A stretch of DNA of 64,000 bases from Halomicronema sp. CCY15110 (GTDB lineage Bacteria; Cyanobacteriota; Cyanobacteriia; Phormidesmidales; Phormidesmidaceae), in NCBI RefSeq assembly GCF_016888165.1, contig NZ_JACSWC010000315.1, forward strand, positions 1 to 64,000. Reading direction: 5' to 3'. Below the pieces are notes generated by a model. The model did not search any database and was not told where the DNA came from. It saw only the letters and a program-made list of their open reading frames with translations. Below, in pieces: positions 8,101-15,766 of the stretch. Position numbers and translations under genes: made by a program. Position 1 is the stretch's first letter, and each line of letters starts with the position of its first letter.

Positions 8101-10718
8101 AGTCGCACCCCTAATTGGCGCAGTACGCGCACCCCCAGCTGTGCTGCCGCCGCTAACTCATGACGCGCCATGAGGGCTTGAATTTGCACTGTATAAACGG
8201 GCACGCAATCTATGATGCCGGACGCGTGACTGACCACAGCGGTGATGAGGTGATCCATCTGCTCAAAGTGACCGTTGAGCAGGGCGGCCTCGGCGGCGGT
8301 TTGGGTTAATGCCAGGGTGAGGCCATACTGCTGCTGCCAGGCATCTGCACCTAGGCAATGCAACCCGGTTTTGAGATAACTCCACGCTGGCCCGTAGGCA
8401 GCAGCTGCGAGCCCTTTTTGGCCAGCGGTCAGATTCAGCCGCGCGAGGGCGACCCGCTCTGTCGGTTCGTTCAGCCCCTCCACTCCATAGTTGAGATGGT
8501 TGACGAGATCAAAGATCTGTTCCTGCTGCTGGGCGGGCGTGAGTTGTTGTTGCCAGGTGCGGCCAATGCACCAGTGCAGCTCTGCCACCTGGTCTGGCGC
8601 AATCAGGGAGTAGGCGGCTTGTTGCACGCGATCATGCAAAAATCGATAGCTCACTTCGGCTTGCTGCACATCGGTGGGCGGAATCAGGTCGCTTCCCGCG
8701 ATCGCCTGCCACAGTTTATAGTTGTCGTTCTCAGGAATGATGAACCCAGCCTGGACCGCTTCCCAGAGGTGGGCTGCTGTGATGGACAAAGGCTCTGCTT
8801 GCACCGCTGCCACCAGTGACAGCGCAAAGTGATTGCCGATCGCCGCCCCGACTGGCAACGCTGCTTGGGTGGCCTGAGGCAATTGCTGTAGTTTGCCCAC
8901 CATCAACGACACCACATTGTCAGTTATGTTGGCAGCTTCAATGTCGCTTAAACTCCACTGCCATCCCCGCTGGCGATCGCAGGTGATCAACCCGGCCGCA
9001 TCCAGCGCCTTCAGAAATTCCCCCATGAAGAAGGGATTGCCGTCGGTTTTGACTTGCAACAGACGGGCCAGCGCATTGCAGGCCGCCGTTGCAGCCTGGG
9101 GAAAGGTGTCATGCAAGAGCTGCACGACATGCTCAAACTGCAAAGGTTGCAAATGTAATTCCTGAATTCGGACTTGTGCTTGCTGTAGCTCAGCTATGAG
9201 GTGTCGCAGCGGATGGGTCGCCTCCACTTCGTTATCACGATAAGCGCCGATGAGCAATAGTGATTGGTGGGCCTCGGCTTGTAAAATCACCTGAATGAGC
9301 TGAAGCGAGGCATTATCAGCCCACTGCAAATCATCTAGAAAGAGAATCAGCGGGTGCTGAGGCTGACTAAACACCCGAATAAACTGTTCAAACACCAGAT
9401 GAAGTCGGTTTTGAGCGGCCCCCGTACTTAACGGGGGAACGGCAGGTTGTGGCCCGAGGATCAGCGCTAGCTCCGGAATGACCGCAATTAATACCGATGC
9501 ATTTGGGGTCAGGGCTTGCTGCAGGGCATCGCGCCATTTTGAAACTTCGGCTTCGCTACGGGTTAGCAATTGCCGCACCAAGGTCGTAAAGGCTTGGATC
9601 AAGGCGCTGTAGGGCAGATTGCGCTGCAACTGGTCAAACTTACCGCTGATATAGTGGCCGCGCTGGACGGTGATGGGTTTGTGGGTTTCTTGCACTAAGG
9701 CGGTTTTGCCAATCCCTGAATAGCCCGAAACCAACACCCACTCAGCCAGAGTGTCGGGGCGGGCAGTGCGATCGCAGGCCGCCAGTAGCGCTGCCACTTC
9801 TGTGTCCCGACCATATAGCTTCGCCGGAATTTGTAAGCGATCGCGGTGATCGGCCTGCCCCAGTTGAAACCCTGGAATTTGACCAGTCTCAACCCAGGCC
9901 GTTAAACAGCGCTGCAAGTCGTGAGCGATACCATCCGCGCTGGAATAACGCTCCTCTGCATTTTTCGCGAGTAGTCGCAATACCAACTGCGACACCATCG
10001 GCGGAATCTTGGGATTCAAGGTTTCTGGTGGCAACGGCGGACGCGCCAAATGACTGTGAATGATGGCCGCCATGTCGTCCCCCACAAATGGGGGGCGACC
10101 CGTCAGCAGATCGTATAAAGTTGCGCCCAGGGAATAAAAATCAGTGCGATAGTCCAACGGGCGATTCATGCGGCCAGTTTGCTCTGGCGACAGATAGGCG
10201 AGGGTGCCTTCGATCGCTTCCAGCGATTGCAGCGAAGGCGTTTCACGGCTCAGCTGTGTTGCAATTCCTAAGTCAATAACTTTGAGCCGCATCGATGGCG
10301 GATGCAGCACCACATTTGCCGGATTGATATCCTTATGAATGACATTTTGACGATGGAGCGCCGCCAAAGCTTGGGCAATGTTTAGACCGATTTCTAACCC
10401 TGCCGCGATCGACACCTGGGCCGCCTGCTGCGATCGCCATTGCTGTAGATCAATCCCGCCAAAATCCTCAAAAACAATGACCAGAGTCTTACGCCAGGTT
10501 TGCAGCTGATGGGCTTTGATCACCCTAGGACAATCGAGTTCTCGGCAAAGTCGATATTCCTGCTGATATCGCTTCAGTTGCTCAGTCGTGGGATAGTCAG
10601 CCTTCAAAACTTTGAGGATAACCGTCTGAGCATCAGCCATCTCTTCCGCCCGATAAACCCGCGAATTAGGGCCATCATAAAGCAGGACAAAATTATGATA
10701 TCCAGGAAGGCTAAGCAT
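5163..10718 (-). CDS. Ser/Thr kinase - AAA ATPase - GAF - PAS - diguanylate cyclase
   Basis: This encodes 1851 residues. Residues 5-270 form a protein kinase domain: K36 in ILK, catalytic HKD with D130, DLG in place of DFG at 149-151, and an APE-like SPEQ at 177-180. Residues 300-680 form a STAND/Orc-like ATPase: Walker A GYSGIGKT at 332-339 and a Walker B-like LILFLDDLQWAD near 465. Residues about 700-1290 are helical repeats (TPR-like). A GAF domain lies at about 1315-1490 and a PAS at 1505-1620, then a short coiled coil. The C-terminal GGDEF domain (1680-1845) has GGEEF at 1759-1763 and an RSAD inhibitory site five residues before it. Cyanobacterial proteins with the same front half usually end in a histidine kinase; here the output is cyclic-di-GMP synthesis. 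It is a single gene and is probably a cytosolic sensor. Confidence 0.93.
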   Translation of the reverse strand: MLSLPGYHNFVLLYDGPNSRVYRAEEMADAQTVILKVLKADYPTTEQLKRYQQEYRLCRELDCPRVIKAHQLQTWRKTLVIVFEDFGGIDLQQWRSQQAAQVSIAAGLEIGLNIAQALAALHRQNVIHKDINPANVVLHPPSMRLKVIDLGIATQLSRETPSLQSLEAIEGTLAYLSPEQTGRMNRPLDYRTDFYSLGATLYDLLTGRPPFVGDDMAAIIHSHLARPPLPPETLNPKIPPMVSQLVLRLLAKNAEERYSSADGIAHDLQRCLTAWVETGQIPGFQLGQADHRDRLQIPAKLYGRDTEVAALLAACDRTARPDTLAEWVLVSGYSGIGKTALVQETHKPITVQRGHYISGKFDQLQRNLPYSALIQAFTTLVRQLLTRSEAEVSKWRDALQQALTPNASVLIAVIPELALILGPQPAVPPLSTGAAQNRLHLVFEQFIRVFSQPQHPLILFLDDLQWADNASLQLIQVILQAEAHQSLLLIGAYRDNEVEATHPLRHLIAELQQAQVRIQELHLQPLQFEHVVQLLHDTFPQAATAACNALARLLQVKTDGNPFFMGEFLKALDAAGLITCDRQRGWQWSLSDIEAANITDNVVSLMVGKLQQLPQATQAALPVGAAIGNHFALSLVAAVQAEPLSITAAHLWEAVQAGFIIPENDNYKLWQAIAGSDLIPPTDVQQAEVSYRFLHDRVQQAAYSLIAPDQVAELHWCIGRTWQQQLTPAQQQEQIFDLVNHLNYGVEGLNEPTERVALARLNLTAGQKGLAAAAYGPAWSYLKTGLHCLGADAWQQQYGLTLALTQTAAEAALLNGHFEQMDHLITAVVSHASGIIDCVPVYTVQIQALMARHELAAAAQLGVRVLRQLGVRLPAQPSQFQIVWGLGRAKLALWGKPTDKLARLPEMQTPEAIAATKVLASIASATYLAVPNLFPLTVFRQVELSAQQGNLPDSAFSYAMYGLIMCGVVGDLKGGYQYGQLAIALLDRCGTRALSARTLFVMNTFIRHWREPLATTLPELQQGFQLGCETGDLEYASFCGQMSIMHRLFLGESLPELAEQADTLAAAVLKFKKQPIYELIQQSRQVIHALTTNGDLRLRLEGPFYNAAKLLPQHLTDDYRTAIFYLHSYKLFLLYWFDQPDQAVASADQAKPYIKSVVALYISGWYVFYDALARLAVAESASPVRRRSLLRTVRHHRRQLNRWAKSAPANYGHKLALVEAELHRLQRRHNAASAAYDRAIDLALQSDFMVEAGLACERAARFYLAQQRLIVARAYFQEAVFLYRQWGATAKVAQMEASFGEHLQLERPVQGLNQAQTLTSGHRQPSTGNHLNQDLDLLTVIETAKTIAEEIQLDQLLATLMQLLLENAGAQRGLLLFEVDGQLEIAASYEMAAAKVDLTNARLAAASDRLAIGVVNYVARTGDSVVLNDATQARQFQQDVYIQTQQPRSLLCAPLHNQGKLAGIIYLENNLVAGAFTPQRLELVNLISAQAAISLDNARLYEQTRESERQLMQFIEAMPIGVGIFRSNGTPHYMNQQAHALLNGAVADSSNVAPLAHLFEAQVVETGDRYPAEKLPIRQALLGIASAVDDLAICAGDRTIPIELHSAPIMTESGHLKYVIAVFQDITERQRAQKLLADYSHELEQAVHQRTAELAQEVQERQRAQEQLLLANQELHRLANVDGLTQVSNRRSFDQKLATEWQRLQRAQKPLSLILFDVDFFKRYNDEYGHQAGDDCLVRLAQAVAQVVNRSADMVARYGGEEFAIVLPETTAAGAIAIATTIQQTVTALAIIHNRSEVATYVTLSMGIASQVPHPDSEPKNLIAQADKALYQAKQQGRDRYCVYAHTESLG

Positions 10719-11128
10719 CAGGTTGAGCTGGGATAGTCAACTTACTCATAAGCCAATATTGGAGCGGATATTGCCCATTCCGTTTAAAGTTAACGAGGAT
10801 TAATAATGGCTGGGAGACGTCACCATGAGCCTGCGTGATGAACCGCAGTTCCTTGCCTGGCAGGGTATGCAGCCTTTCCCCAAGAACCCAGATTTTAGAC
10901 CATCATTTTGATGGCAATAACTGTAAAAATACGGGGTCGCCGTCAGTCAGAGACGCCTGGGTCGATGGCCTCAGCAGCCGAACTCACTGCCTGGGTTCGG
11001 CGTTGTAGTCACGCACGTGATGGCGAGACTCAGAACGATTTAACGCGCTGCCCCGCATAATGTGTGACGGAGTTTTTGGACGATCTCACCGACTGATTAT
11101 GAGCGCTCTGCTTGCCGCCATAAAATAA
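10719..11128. other. Gene-poor region after the giant kinase start, about 410 bp
   Basis: This holds the upstream region of the kinase gene (transcribed leftwards). It also has an imperfect inverted repeat near 10978-11002 (CCGAAC...GTTCGG). I see no gene. Confidence 0.45.
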
Positions 11129-11151
11129 GCCAGGCGGCGGAACCACCTGGC
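11129..11151 (-). terminator. Hairpin downstream of a small minus-strand ORF
   Basis: GCCAGG (11129-11134) pairs with CCTGGC (11146-11151), extended by two more pairs past one mismatch. On the minus strand the hairpin is followed by TTATTTTAT. It lies about 95 bases after the stop of the 42-residue ORF at 11244-11372 and fits as its terminator. Confidence 0.4.
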
Positions 11152-11243
11152 AGCGATTGTAAGGTTACTGAGAAACAGGCTACGCAAGGCAATTATTCCA
11201 ATCGTTGAGCCGTTGCACAGTGGCCTTTGAAGATAGTCCAGAT

Positions 11244-11372
11244 CTAAAAAATACTGCGTCGTTTGCCTGATTTGCCCCAGCGCTGCGCCCACCAAAGCAG
11301 GCCATAAACGACAACAAGATAAGCGATCGCAAGCATCAAAATCCAAATAGTCGGTGTCAGGAGGAGATTCAT
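11244..11372 (-). CDS. Small single-span membrane protein, 42 residues (tentative)
   Basis: The translation from the ATG at 11372 is a short polar lead, one strongly hydrophobic helix (residues 7-29, containing WILMLAIAYLVVVYGLLWW) and a basic tail ending GKSGKRRSIF. This is the layout of small thylakoid subunits of cyanobacterial complexes (photosystem, cytochrome b6f or NDH-1 accessory subunits), but I cannot match it to a named one. A longer reading from 11480 exists but its extra residues look random. No clear Shine-Dalgarno site is seen, which weakens the call; the hydrophobic pattern and the downstream hairpin support it. Confidence 0.4.
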   Translation of the reverse strand: MNLLLTPTIWILMLAIAYLVVVYGLLWWAQRWGKSGKRRSIF

Positions 11373-12188
11373 CGTGATGAGCGGAGAAGTGGAGTGAACG
11401 GCGGCAATAAACAGCACTGAATAACCGACTAGACAGTTGCCGCTAAAGCTCAAACAGCTCTTCTGCTTCACGCGAGACACGCGAGATCAGTATGACTTGG
11501 ATGGATTACTGGAACCGCCATAGCCTTCAAATGAGCAGCCAGGACAATTTCAAAATTACTCCCACCCAAAACTAATCGCTTGCTTTGCGATAGGCCAATG
11601 AACCCCTAGAGATAACAACAAGTGCCTAACAACTGTTGCAACAGAACAAGTTCGTAAGAACCAGCAACAAATTGGAGGACAGCACTATTCAATTTGCTTC
11701 AAAACTTACCGTCAGTCTAACACACCTACGAGTGCTCCTAGACTTCTCCAGTAAAGAGATTTGCATGGTTTTCAAAAACATCTTGGCTACTTAACTTTTA
11801 TTTAAGTTTTGCAAGCAAATAATGCGGCCACTGGCGACTATCGCCTGTTTTTGGCACCTCACATTGGTTCCTGAAGTGGTGGATTATGCCAATCGGTTTG
11901 CTCGGCAATGCTGCGTTCTTTACGTAGGGCTTGCCCCAAAGTTTGGTGGGTGATGCTGACACTTGATCGAGGTCAATAAGTCTCAGGTTGCTACGGCACC
12001 AGGTTTTGACTCTTAATGGCTGGCGTTAGCAGTAGTGTGCTGAGTGAGGTGATTCGGCAAGTTGAGTCTGTCGGCGATCGTCTCATTAGGAGTTTTCATC
12101 GCTGTGATTCCCACCTGCTGTTGTGGTTGCCTTAGAATAGACTGAGAACTGTAAAATTTCGTAAACCTCCGCCTGGGTCGGCTTATCC
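11373..12188. other. Intergenic region upstream of sds, about 815 bp
   Basis: The sequence is AT-richer than its neighbours and holds no convincing ORF on either strand. A minus-strand ORF at 12013-12360 is a shadow overlapping sds. TAGAAT at about 12133-12138 could be a -10 box for sds, but no matching -35 box is evident. Confidence 0.45.
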
Positions 12189-13160
12189 ATGGTTCCAGTG
12201 ACATCTCTATTTGCACCAGTCGAGTCCGATCTTCAAGTTCTGGTAGAAAACTTGAAGAATTTGGTTGGTGCAAAACATCCCATTCTGTACGCTGCTGCCG
12301 AACATCTTTTTGGCGCAGGCGGCAAACGCATCCGCCCTGCCATCGTGTTATTGCTGGCAAGAGCTGTTTCCACGGGATCTGACATCCTGCCGCAGCATCG
12401 TCGCTTGGCTGAGATTACTGAGATGATTCACACGGCGAGTCTGGTGCATGACGACGTCGTCGATGAATCTGATGTGCGGCGAGGCGTGCCGACCGTTCAC
12501 AGCAGTTTTGGGAATCGGGTGGCGGTGTTAGCCGGTGACTTCCTGTTTGCCCAGTCGTCGTGGTATCTCGCTAACTTAGACAATCTAACTGTGGTCAAGC
12601 TGTTGTCTGAAGTAATTATGGATCTGGCAGAGGGCGAGATTCAGCAGGGGCTTAATCGCTTTGACACCGATTTGACTTTGGAAGCTTATCTAGACAAGAG
12701 TTATTACAAAACGGCGTCTCTGATTGCGAATAGCGCGAAGTCGGTAGGTGTTTTGAGTAGTTTGCCGAGTCATCAACTGGATAATTTGTATGCTTATGGC
12801 CGTTCTTTAGGGCTGGCGTTTCAAATTGTTGATGATATTTTGGATTTCACCGGGTCTAGCGAGGTTTTGGGTAAGCCAGCTGGGTCCGATTTGAAGAGTG
12901 GTAATCTGACTGCGCCAGTGCTGTTTGCTTTGCAAGAAAAACCCTACTTGAGGGGAATGATTGAACGCGAGTTTGCAGAGCCAGCAGATTTTGAACAGGC
13001 ACTTGATTTGATTCACCACAGCGAGGGCATTGCCCGATCGCGGGAACTCGCAACTCAACAGGTGCGGCAAGCGATCGCCTGCCTCGAAGACCTACCCTCG
13101 TCAGAGTCGCAGAAAGCTCTGGTTGAATTAGGCAACTACGTTTTGCGGCGCGTCTATTAA
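12189..13160 (+). CDS. sds: Solanesyl (polyprenyl) diphosphate synthase
   Basis: This encodes 323 residues of a trans-polyprenyl diphosphate synthase, which extends allylic diphosphates with isopentenyl diphosphate to make the long side chain of plastoquinone. It has both aspartate-rich magnesium sites: DDVVD at 88-92 (in LVHDDVVDESDVRRG) and DDILD at 215-219 (in FQIVDDILDFTG). It also has the GKRIRP substrate site at 45-50 and the lysine of YYKTASLI. The N-terminal MVPVTSLFAPVESDL resembles the cyanobacterial Sds/plastid SPS group rather than the short-chain CrtE group. The length is normal. Product chain length cannot be read from sequence, but C45 is expected. Confidence 0.93.
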   Translation: MVPVTSLFAPVESDLQVLVENLKNLVGAKHPILYAAAEHLFGAGGKRIRPAIVLLLARAVSTGSDILPQHRRLAEITEMIHTASLVHDDVVDESDVRRGVPTVHSSFGNRVAVLAGDFLFAQSSWYLANLDNLTVVKLLSEVIMDLAEGEIQQGLNRFDTDLTLEAYLDKSYYKTASLIANSAKSVGVLSSLPSHQLDNLYAYGRSLGLAFQIVDDILDFTGSSEVLGKPAGSDLKSGNLTAPVLFALQEKPYLRGMIEREFAEPADFEQALDLIHHSEGIARSRELATQQVRQAIACLEDLPSSESQKALVELGNYVLRRVY

Positions 13161-13340
13161 TCTGTCTTTAACCGTCACAGTTCCGTTTGAGCTCGTTAGT
13201 GTTGCCCATGAGCAGATAGTCATCGCACGAAGGCAGTCCTCCCCAGCACTGCGGCACTCATGACCTTTTTGCAGTTCATCCGAGTAGAAGCTGGACATTG
13301 GCAAGGGTATGATCGACGTGTCTAGTGCAGGGTAGCCGCG

Positions 13341-13817
13341 ATGGCACAAGAAATTGAGCGTAAGTTTTTGGTGACTGATGTGGCCTGGCGACAATACGTC
13401 AAAGGCACGCTGTATCGCCAGGGATACCTTCCCACCCAAAATGGCACGACGGTCCGGGTCAGGGTAGTGGGCGATCGCGGTTATCTCACGATCAAAGGGC
13501 CAACCAACGGGGTGTCGCGACAAGAATTTGAATATGATATTCCGCTAGCCGATGCGGAGACCATGCTGGCTGATCTCTGTCAGCCGCCCCTAATTGAAAA
13601 ATGGCGTTATCGCATCAACGTCGGCAGCCATTTATGGGAGATTGACGAGTTCTTGGGCGATAATGCTGGCTTGGTCATGGCTGAAGTCGAGCTAGAGAGC
13701 GAAACCGAAGTCTTTGACCTGCCGCCTTGGGTGGGGGCTGAAGTCTCCCACGAGGCCCGCTACTATAATTCCAACCTGGCTAAGGCCCCTTACCGTTCTT
13801 GGTCAGAGACCCCATAA
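13341..13817 (+). CDS. CYTH domain (triphosphate tunnel metalloenzyme) protein
   Basis: This encodes 158 residues starting MAQEIERKFLV, the ExExK signature (E4, E6, K8) that opens all CYTH domains. Further tunnel-lining charged residues are visible: VRVRVVGDRGYLTIKGP, EFEYDIP, EKWRYRI and AEVELESE. The family hydrolyses inorganic triphosphate or modifies organic triphosphates; small bacterial members like this are usually inorganic triphosphatases, and adenylate cyclase activity is less likely. The ATG at 13341 directly gives the conserved motif. It stands on its own between sds and yajQ on the same strand with a 180-base gap, so an operon is possible but not required. Confidence 0.9.
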   Translation: MAQEIERKFLVTDVAWRQYVKGTLYRQGYLPTQNGTTVRVRVVGDRGYLTIKGPTNGVSRQEFEYDIPLADAETMLADLCQPPLIEKWRYRINVGSHLWEIDEFLGDNAGLVMAEVELESETEVFDLPPWVGAEVSHEARYYNSNLAKAPYRSWSETP

Positions 13818-13970
13818 TCAATTACCGCTAATCCCTCCAAGTCGGCGCAACGTTCATTGGACTTTTCTCTGCTGTAAGGTTTAAATCAGAGGCATTAGTG
13901 ATGTAGGTTTAAGAACGTTGCTGAAATGCCCATGCAACGTGTTGTCCGTGTTGTTAGCCGTTTGGAGCTT

Positions 13971-14462
13971 ATGGCCTCTAACTATTCCTTTGATGTCGTT
14001 AGCGAATTTGATCGTCAAGAACTGGTCAATGCGATCGATCAGGCCAGCCGCGAAATTACGAACCGCTACGACCTCAAAGACAGCAAAACCTCTATTGATC
14101 TAAGCGAGAATACCATCACGCTTGAAACCGATAGCAACATGACGTTGCAGTCGGTGCAATCCATCTTGCAAACGAAAGCTGCTAAGCGCAATTTGTCGCT
14201 GAAAATTTTTGACTTTGGTAAAGCCGAATCGGCGAGCGGTGGCCGCGTCCGCCAGGTCGTCACGCTAAAAGAAGGCATTGATAAGGAAATCGCCAAAGAT
14301 ATTTCTAAATTTGTGCGTGACAACATCAAAAAGGCTCAGGCCTCGATTCAAGGAGATGCGGTACGGGTGTCGGCAAAATCTAAAGATGATCTGCAAATCG
14401 CTATTCAACTTTTGAAGTCCGCAGACTGGCCAGTGGCGTTGCAGTTCACTAACTACCGTTAA
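13971..14462 (+). CDS. yajQ: YajQ family nucleotide-binding protein
   Basis: This encodes 163 residues, the same length as Escherichia coli YajQ, starting [20 protein letters not shown]. It has a double ferredoxin-like layout: the repeated halves centre on [14 protein letters not shown] and [16 protein letters not shown], and it ends ALQFTNYR. I chose the ATG at 13971 over upstream starts because GGAG lies at 13964-13967 and the family begins exactly here. Family members bind cyclic-di-GMP in Xanthomonas and Pseudomonas and act with transcription factors. In this window it is the only candidate receptor accompanying two GGDEF proteins. It is followed by a strong bidirectional terminator. Confidence 0.93.
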   Translation: MASNYSFDVVSEFDRQELVNAIDQASREITNRYDLKDSKTSIDLSENTITLETDSNMTLQSVQSILQTKAAKRNLSLKIFDFGKAESASGGRVRQVVTLKEGIDKEIAKDISKFVRDNIKKAQASIQGDAVRVSAKSKDDLQIAIQLLKSADWPVALQFTNYR

Positions 14463-14585
14463 CAGGATTTCGGTCCTAGTCAGTTGCGATCGCCTCTTAA
14501 AGCCTGCCCTGTATTACTGCAATCAGGTTTTGAGAATCGTTCGCTTTGAATTGAGGATTTCAACCCGTGATCCCTTCCTGGCAAC

Positions 14586-14615
14586 AAAAGGGATGGCCGA
14601 TCGGCTATCCCTTTT
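14586..14615. terminator. Bidirectional intrinsic terminator
   Basis: AAAAGGGAT (14586-14594) pairs perfectly with ATCCCTTTT (14607-14615), and the inner GGCCG/CGGCT adds further pairs. It lies between yajQ (plus) and the DUF6492 gene (minus) and has A- and T-tracts suited to either direction. Confidence 0.75.
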
Positions 14616-14667
14616 AAGTCATAGATGCTCGCGCTATGGAAGCTGCTTAAAAATAACGCCCCCGATC

Positions 14668-14696
14668 GTAGGGGTTTGGCAATGCCTAACCCCTAC
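14668..14696. repeat. Palindromic repeat of the GTAGGGG...CCCCTAC type
   Basis: GTAGGGGTT (14668-14676) pairs with AACCCCTAC (14688-14696), and an inner GGC/GCC is separated by one T-T mismatch. Palindromes framed by GTAGGGG and CCCCTAC are common between genes of many cyanobacteria. This copy sits between convergent genes. Confidence 0.55.
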
Positions 14697-14751
14697 AGAA
14701 AGCGTTGTAATGTTGGGGGTGTCATTTAAGCGAATTCCCTATCGTCGTTGA

Positions 14752-15762
14752 TTAAGTGCTGGCAGTGGCTACGCTGCGAGGATTCCAGCGCGATCGCGAC
14801 TCCTCAATGTGCATGTTCTTCTCGTCTTTTTTGAGGTGCCGGGGACTACTCTCAAAGGACAGCGAAGACGGCAGGAGATCAGTGCCATAAGCTTGCTGAA
14901 TAAAGGCTGACACCGTTTCATAGCTTGGCGAGAATGGCTCGTCGGTAGCCGCTTGTGCTTGCTTTAAAGCTGCTGAAAACAGTCCTGTGCCGTCATCAAA
15001 GAACCGCTCTGTGGTCGCGCCATAGGCTTCATAGGGATGAAACGCGAGGTCATCGGGAGCCGTCGCCGCCACCCATGACGAATAGATCCAGTATTCGCCA
15101 TAGGTGCCAAATTCATTGGCCGATCGCATCATCAGTTGGAGCCAGGGTTCCGTCGAGCCGTAGTAGGCTTGCACTCGCTGGGCCATAGCCTGTAAGTGCG
15201 ATCGCTTAAACCACATGTGATGCGGAATAAACGTCCCTGCGGGGTCTATGATTGCTTCGACCTGCAGGACTGAGCGAATCCAATTGGCCCAGGTATCCAC
15301 GATTTTGGCATTCCCCGTCTGGTTGCTTTGCAGCAGCGCAAATGCGTGTTTGGTCGCTCCCTCCACCGTTTGAAAAATCGGCCAAGTCGCCACTGGCAGC
15401 AGGTCGCTATCCCACACGAGATACCACTCGCTGAGATCAGGAATGCCTTCGTAAGCCCCCAGCTTTAATAGCTGCTGGTAGAACCAGCCTGGCGTGTACA
15501 ACGATTCCCCCAGATCTAGCTCCGCGCAAATCGACTCCTTCGAGAGACCGACGGGACTAAAGAACGGCTCCTCTTCGTGAACCACAATGGGAGCGGTTTG
15601 CCAGTGGGTAACCTGAGTCCGCAAGGGGGCCGCTTCTGGCGTCGGCGTAATGATGTGGATGGTGCGGGGTTGATAGTGCTTGGTGAGTCCCTCCAGCACT
15701 GCCCGTGTATTCCACCGCAGTTTGAATAGTGGAATGACCAGGTCAAATGTTTCGATAGACAT
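14752..15762 (-). CDS. DUF6492-like protein, glycosyltransferase-like
   Basis: This encodes 336 residues from the ATG at 15762, which is placed 4 bases after the stop of the cyclase gene; the ORF reading into the cyclase gene adds only an arginine-rich tail typical of a wrong frame. The start MSIETFDLVIPLFKLRW and later IHIITPTPEA and WYLVWDSDLLPV resemble DUF6492 proteins. The DSD tripeptide (about residue 120) resembles the DxD metal/nucleotide-sugar site of GT-A glycosyltransferases. HHMWFKRSHLQAM and the tryptophan-rich EFGTYGEYWIYSSW also recall that family. Translational coupling implies a common pathway with the cyclase: possibly glycosyl transfer to its cyclitol. The last 40 residues are low-complexity and polar. 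Confidence 0.7.
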   Translation of the reverse strand: MSIETFDLVIPLFKLRWNTRAVLEGLTKHYQPRTIHIITPTPEAAPLRTQVTHWQTAPIVVHEEEPFFSPVGLSKESICAELDLGESLYTPGWFYQQLLKLGAYEGIPDLSEWYLVWDSDLLPVATWPIFQTVEGATKHAFALLQSNQTGNAKIVDTWANWIRSVLQVEAIIDPAGTFIPHHMWFKRSHLQAMAQRVQAYYGSTEPWLQLMMRSANEFGTYGEYWIYSSWVAATAPDDLAFHPYEAYGATTERFFDDGTGLFSAALKQAQAATDEPFSPSYETVSAFIQQAYGTDLLPSSLSFESSPRHLKKDEKNMHIEESRSRWNPRSVATAST

Positions 15763-15766
15763 CGGG

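Noticed and set aside
10978-11002. GGTTCGG-like sequence considered as a tRNA T-loop
   Set aside because: No acceptor stem, anticodon stem or GTTCRANTC context around it; no tRNA was found in the window.
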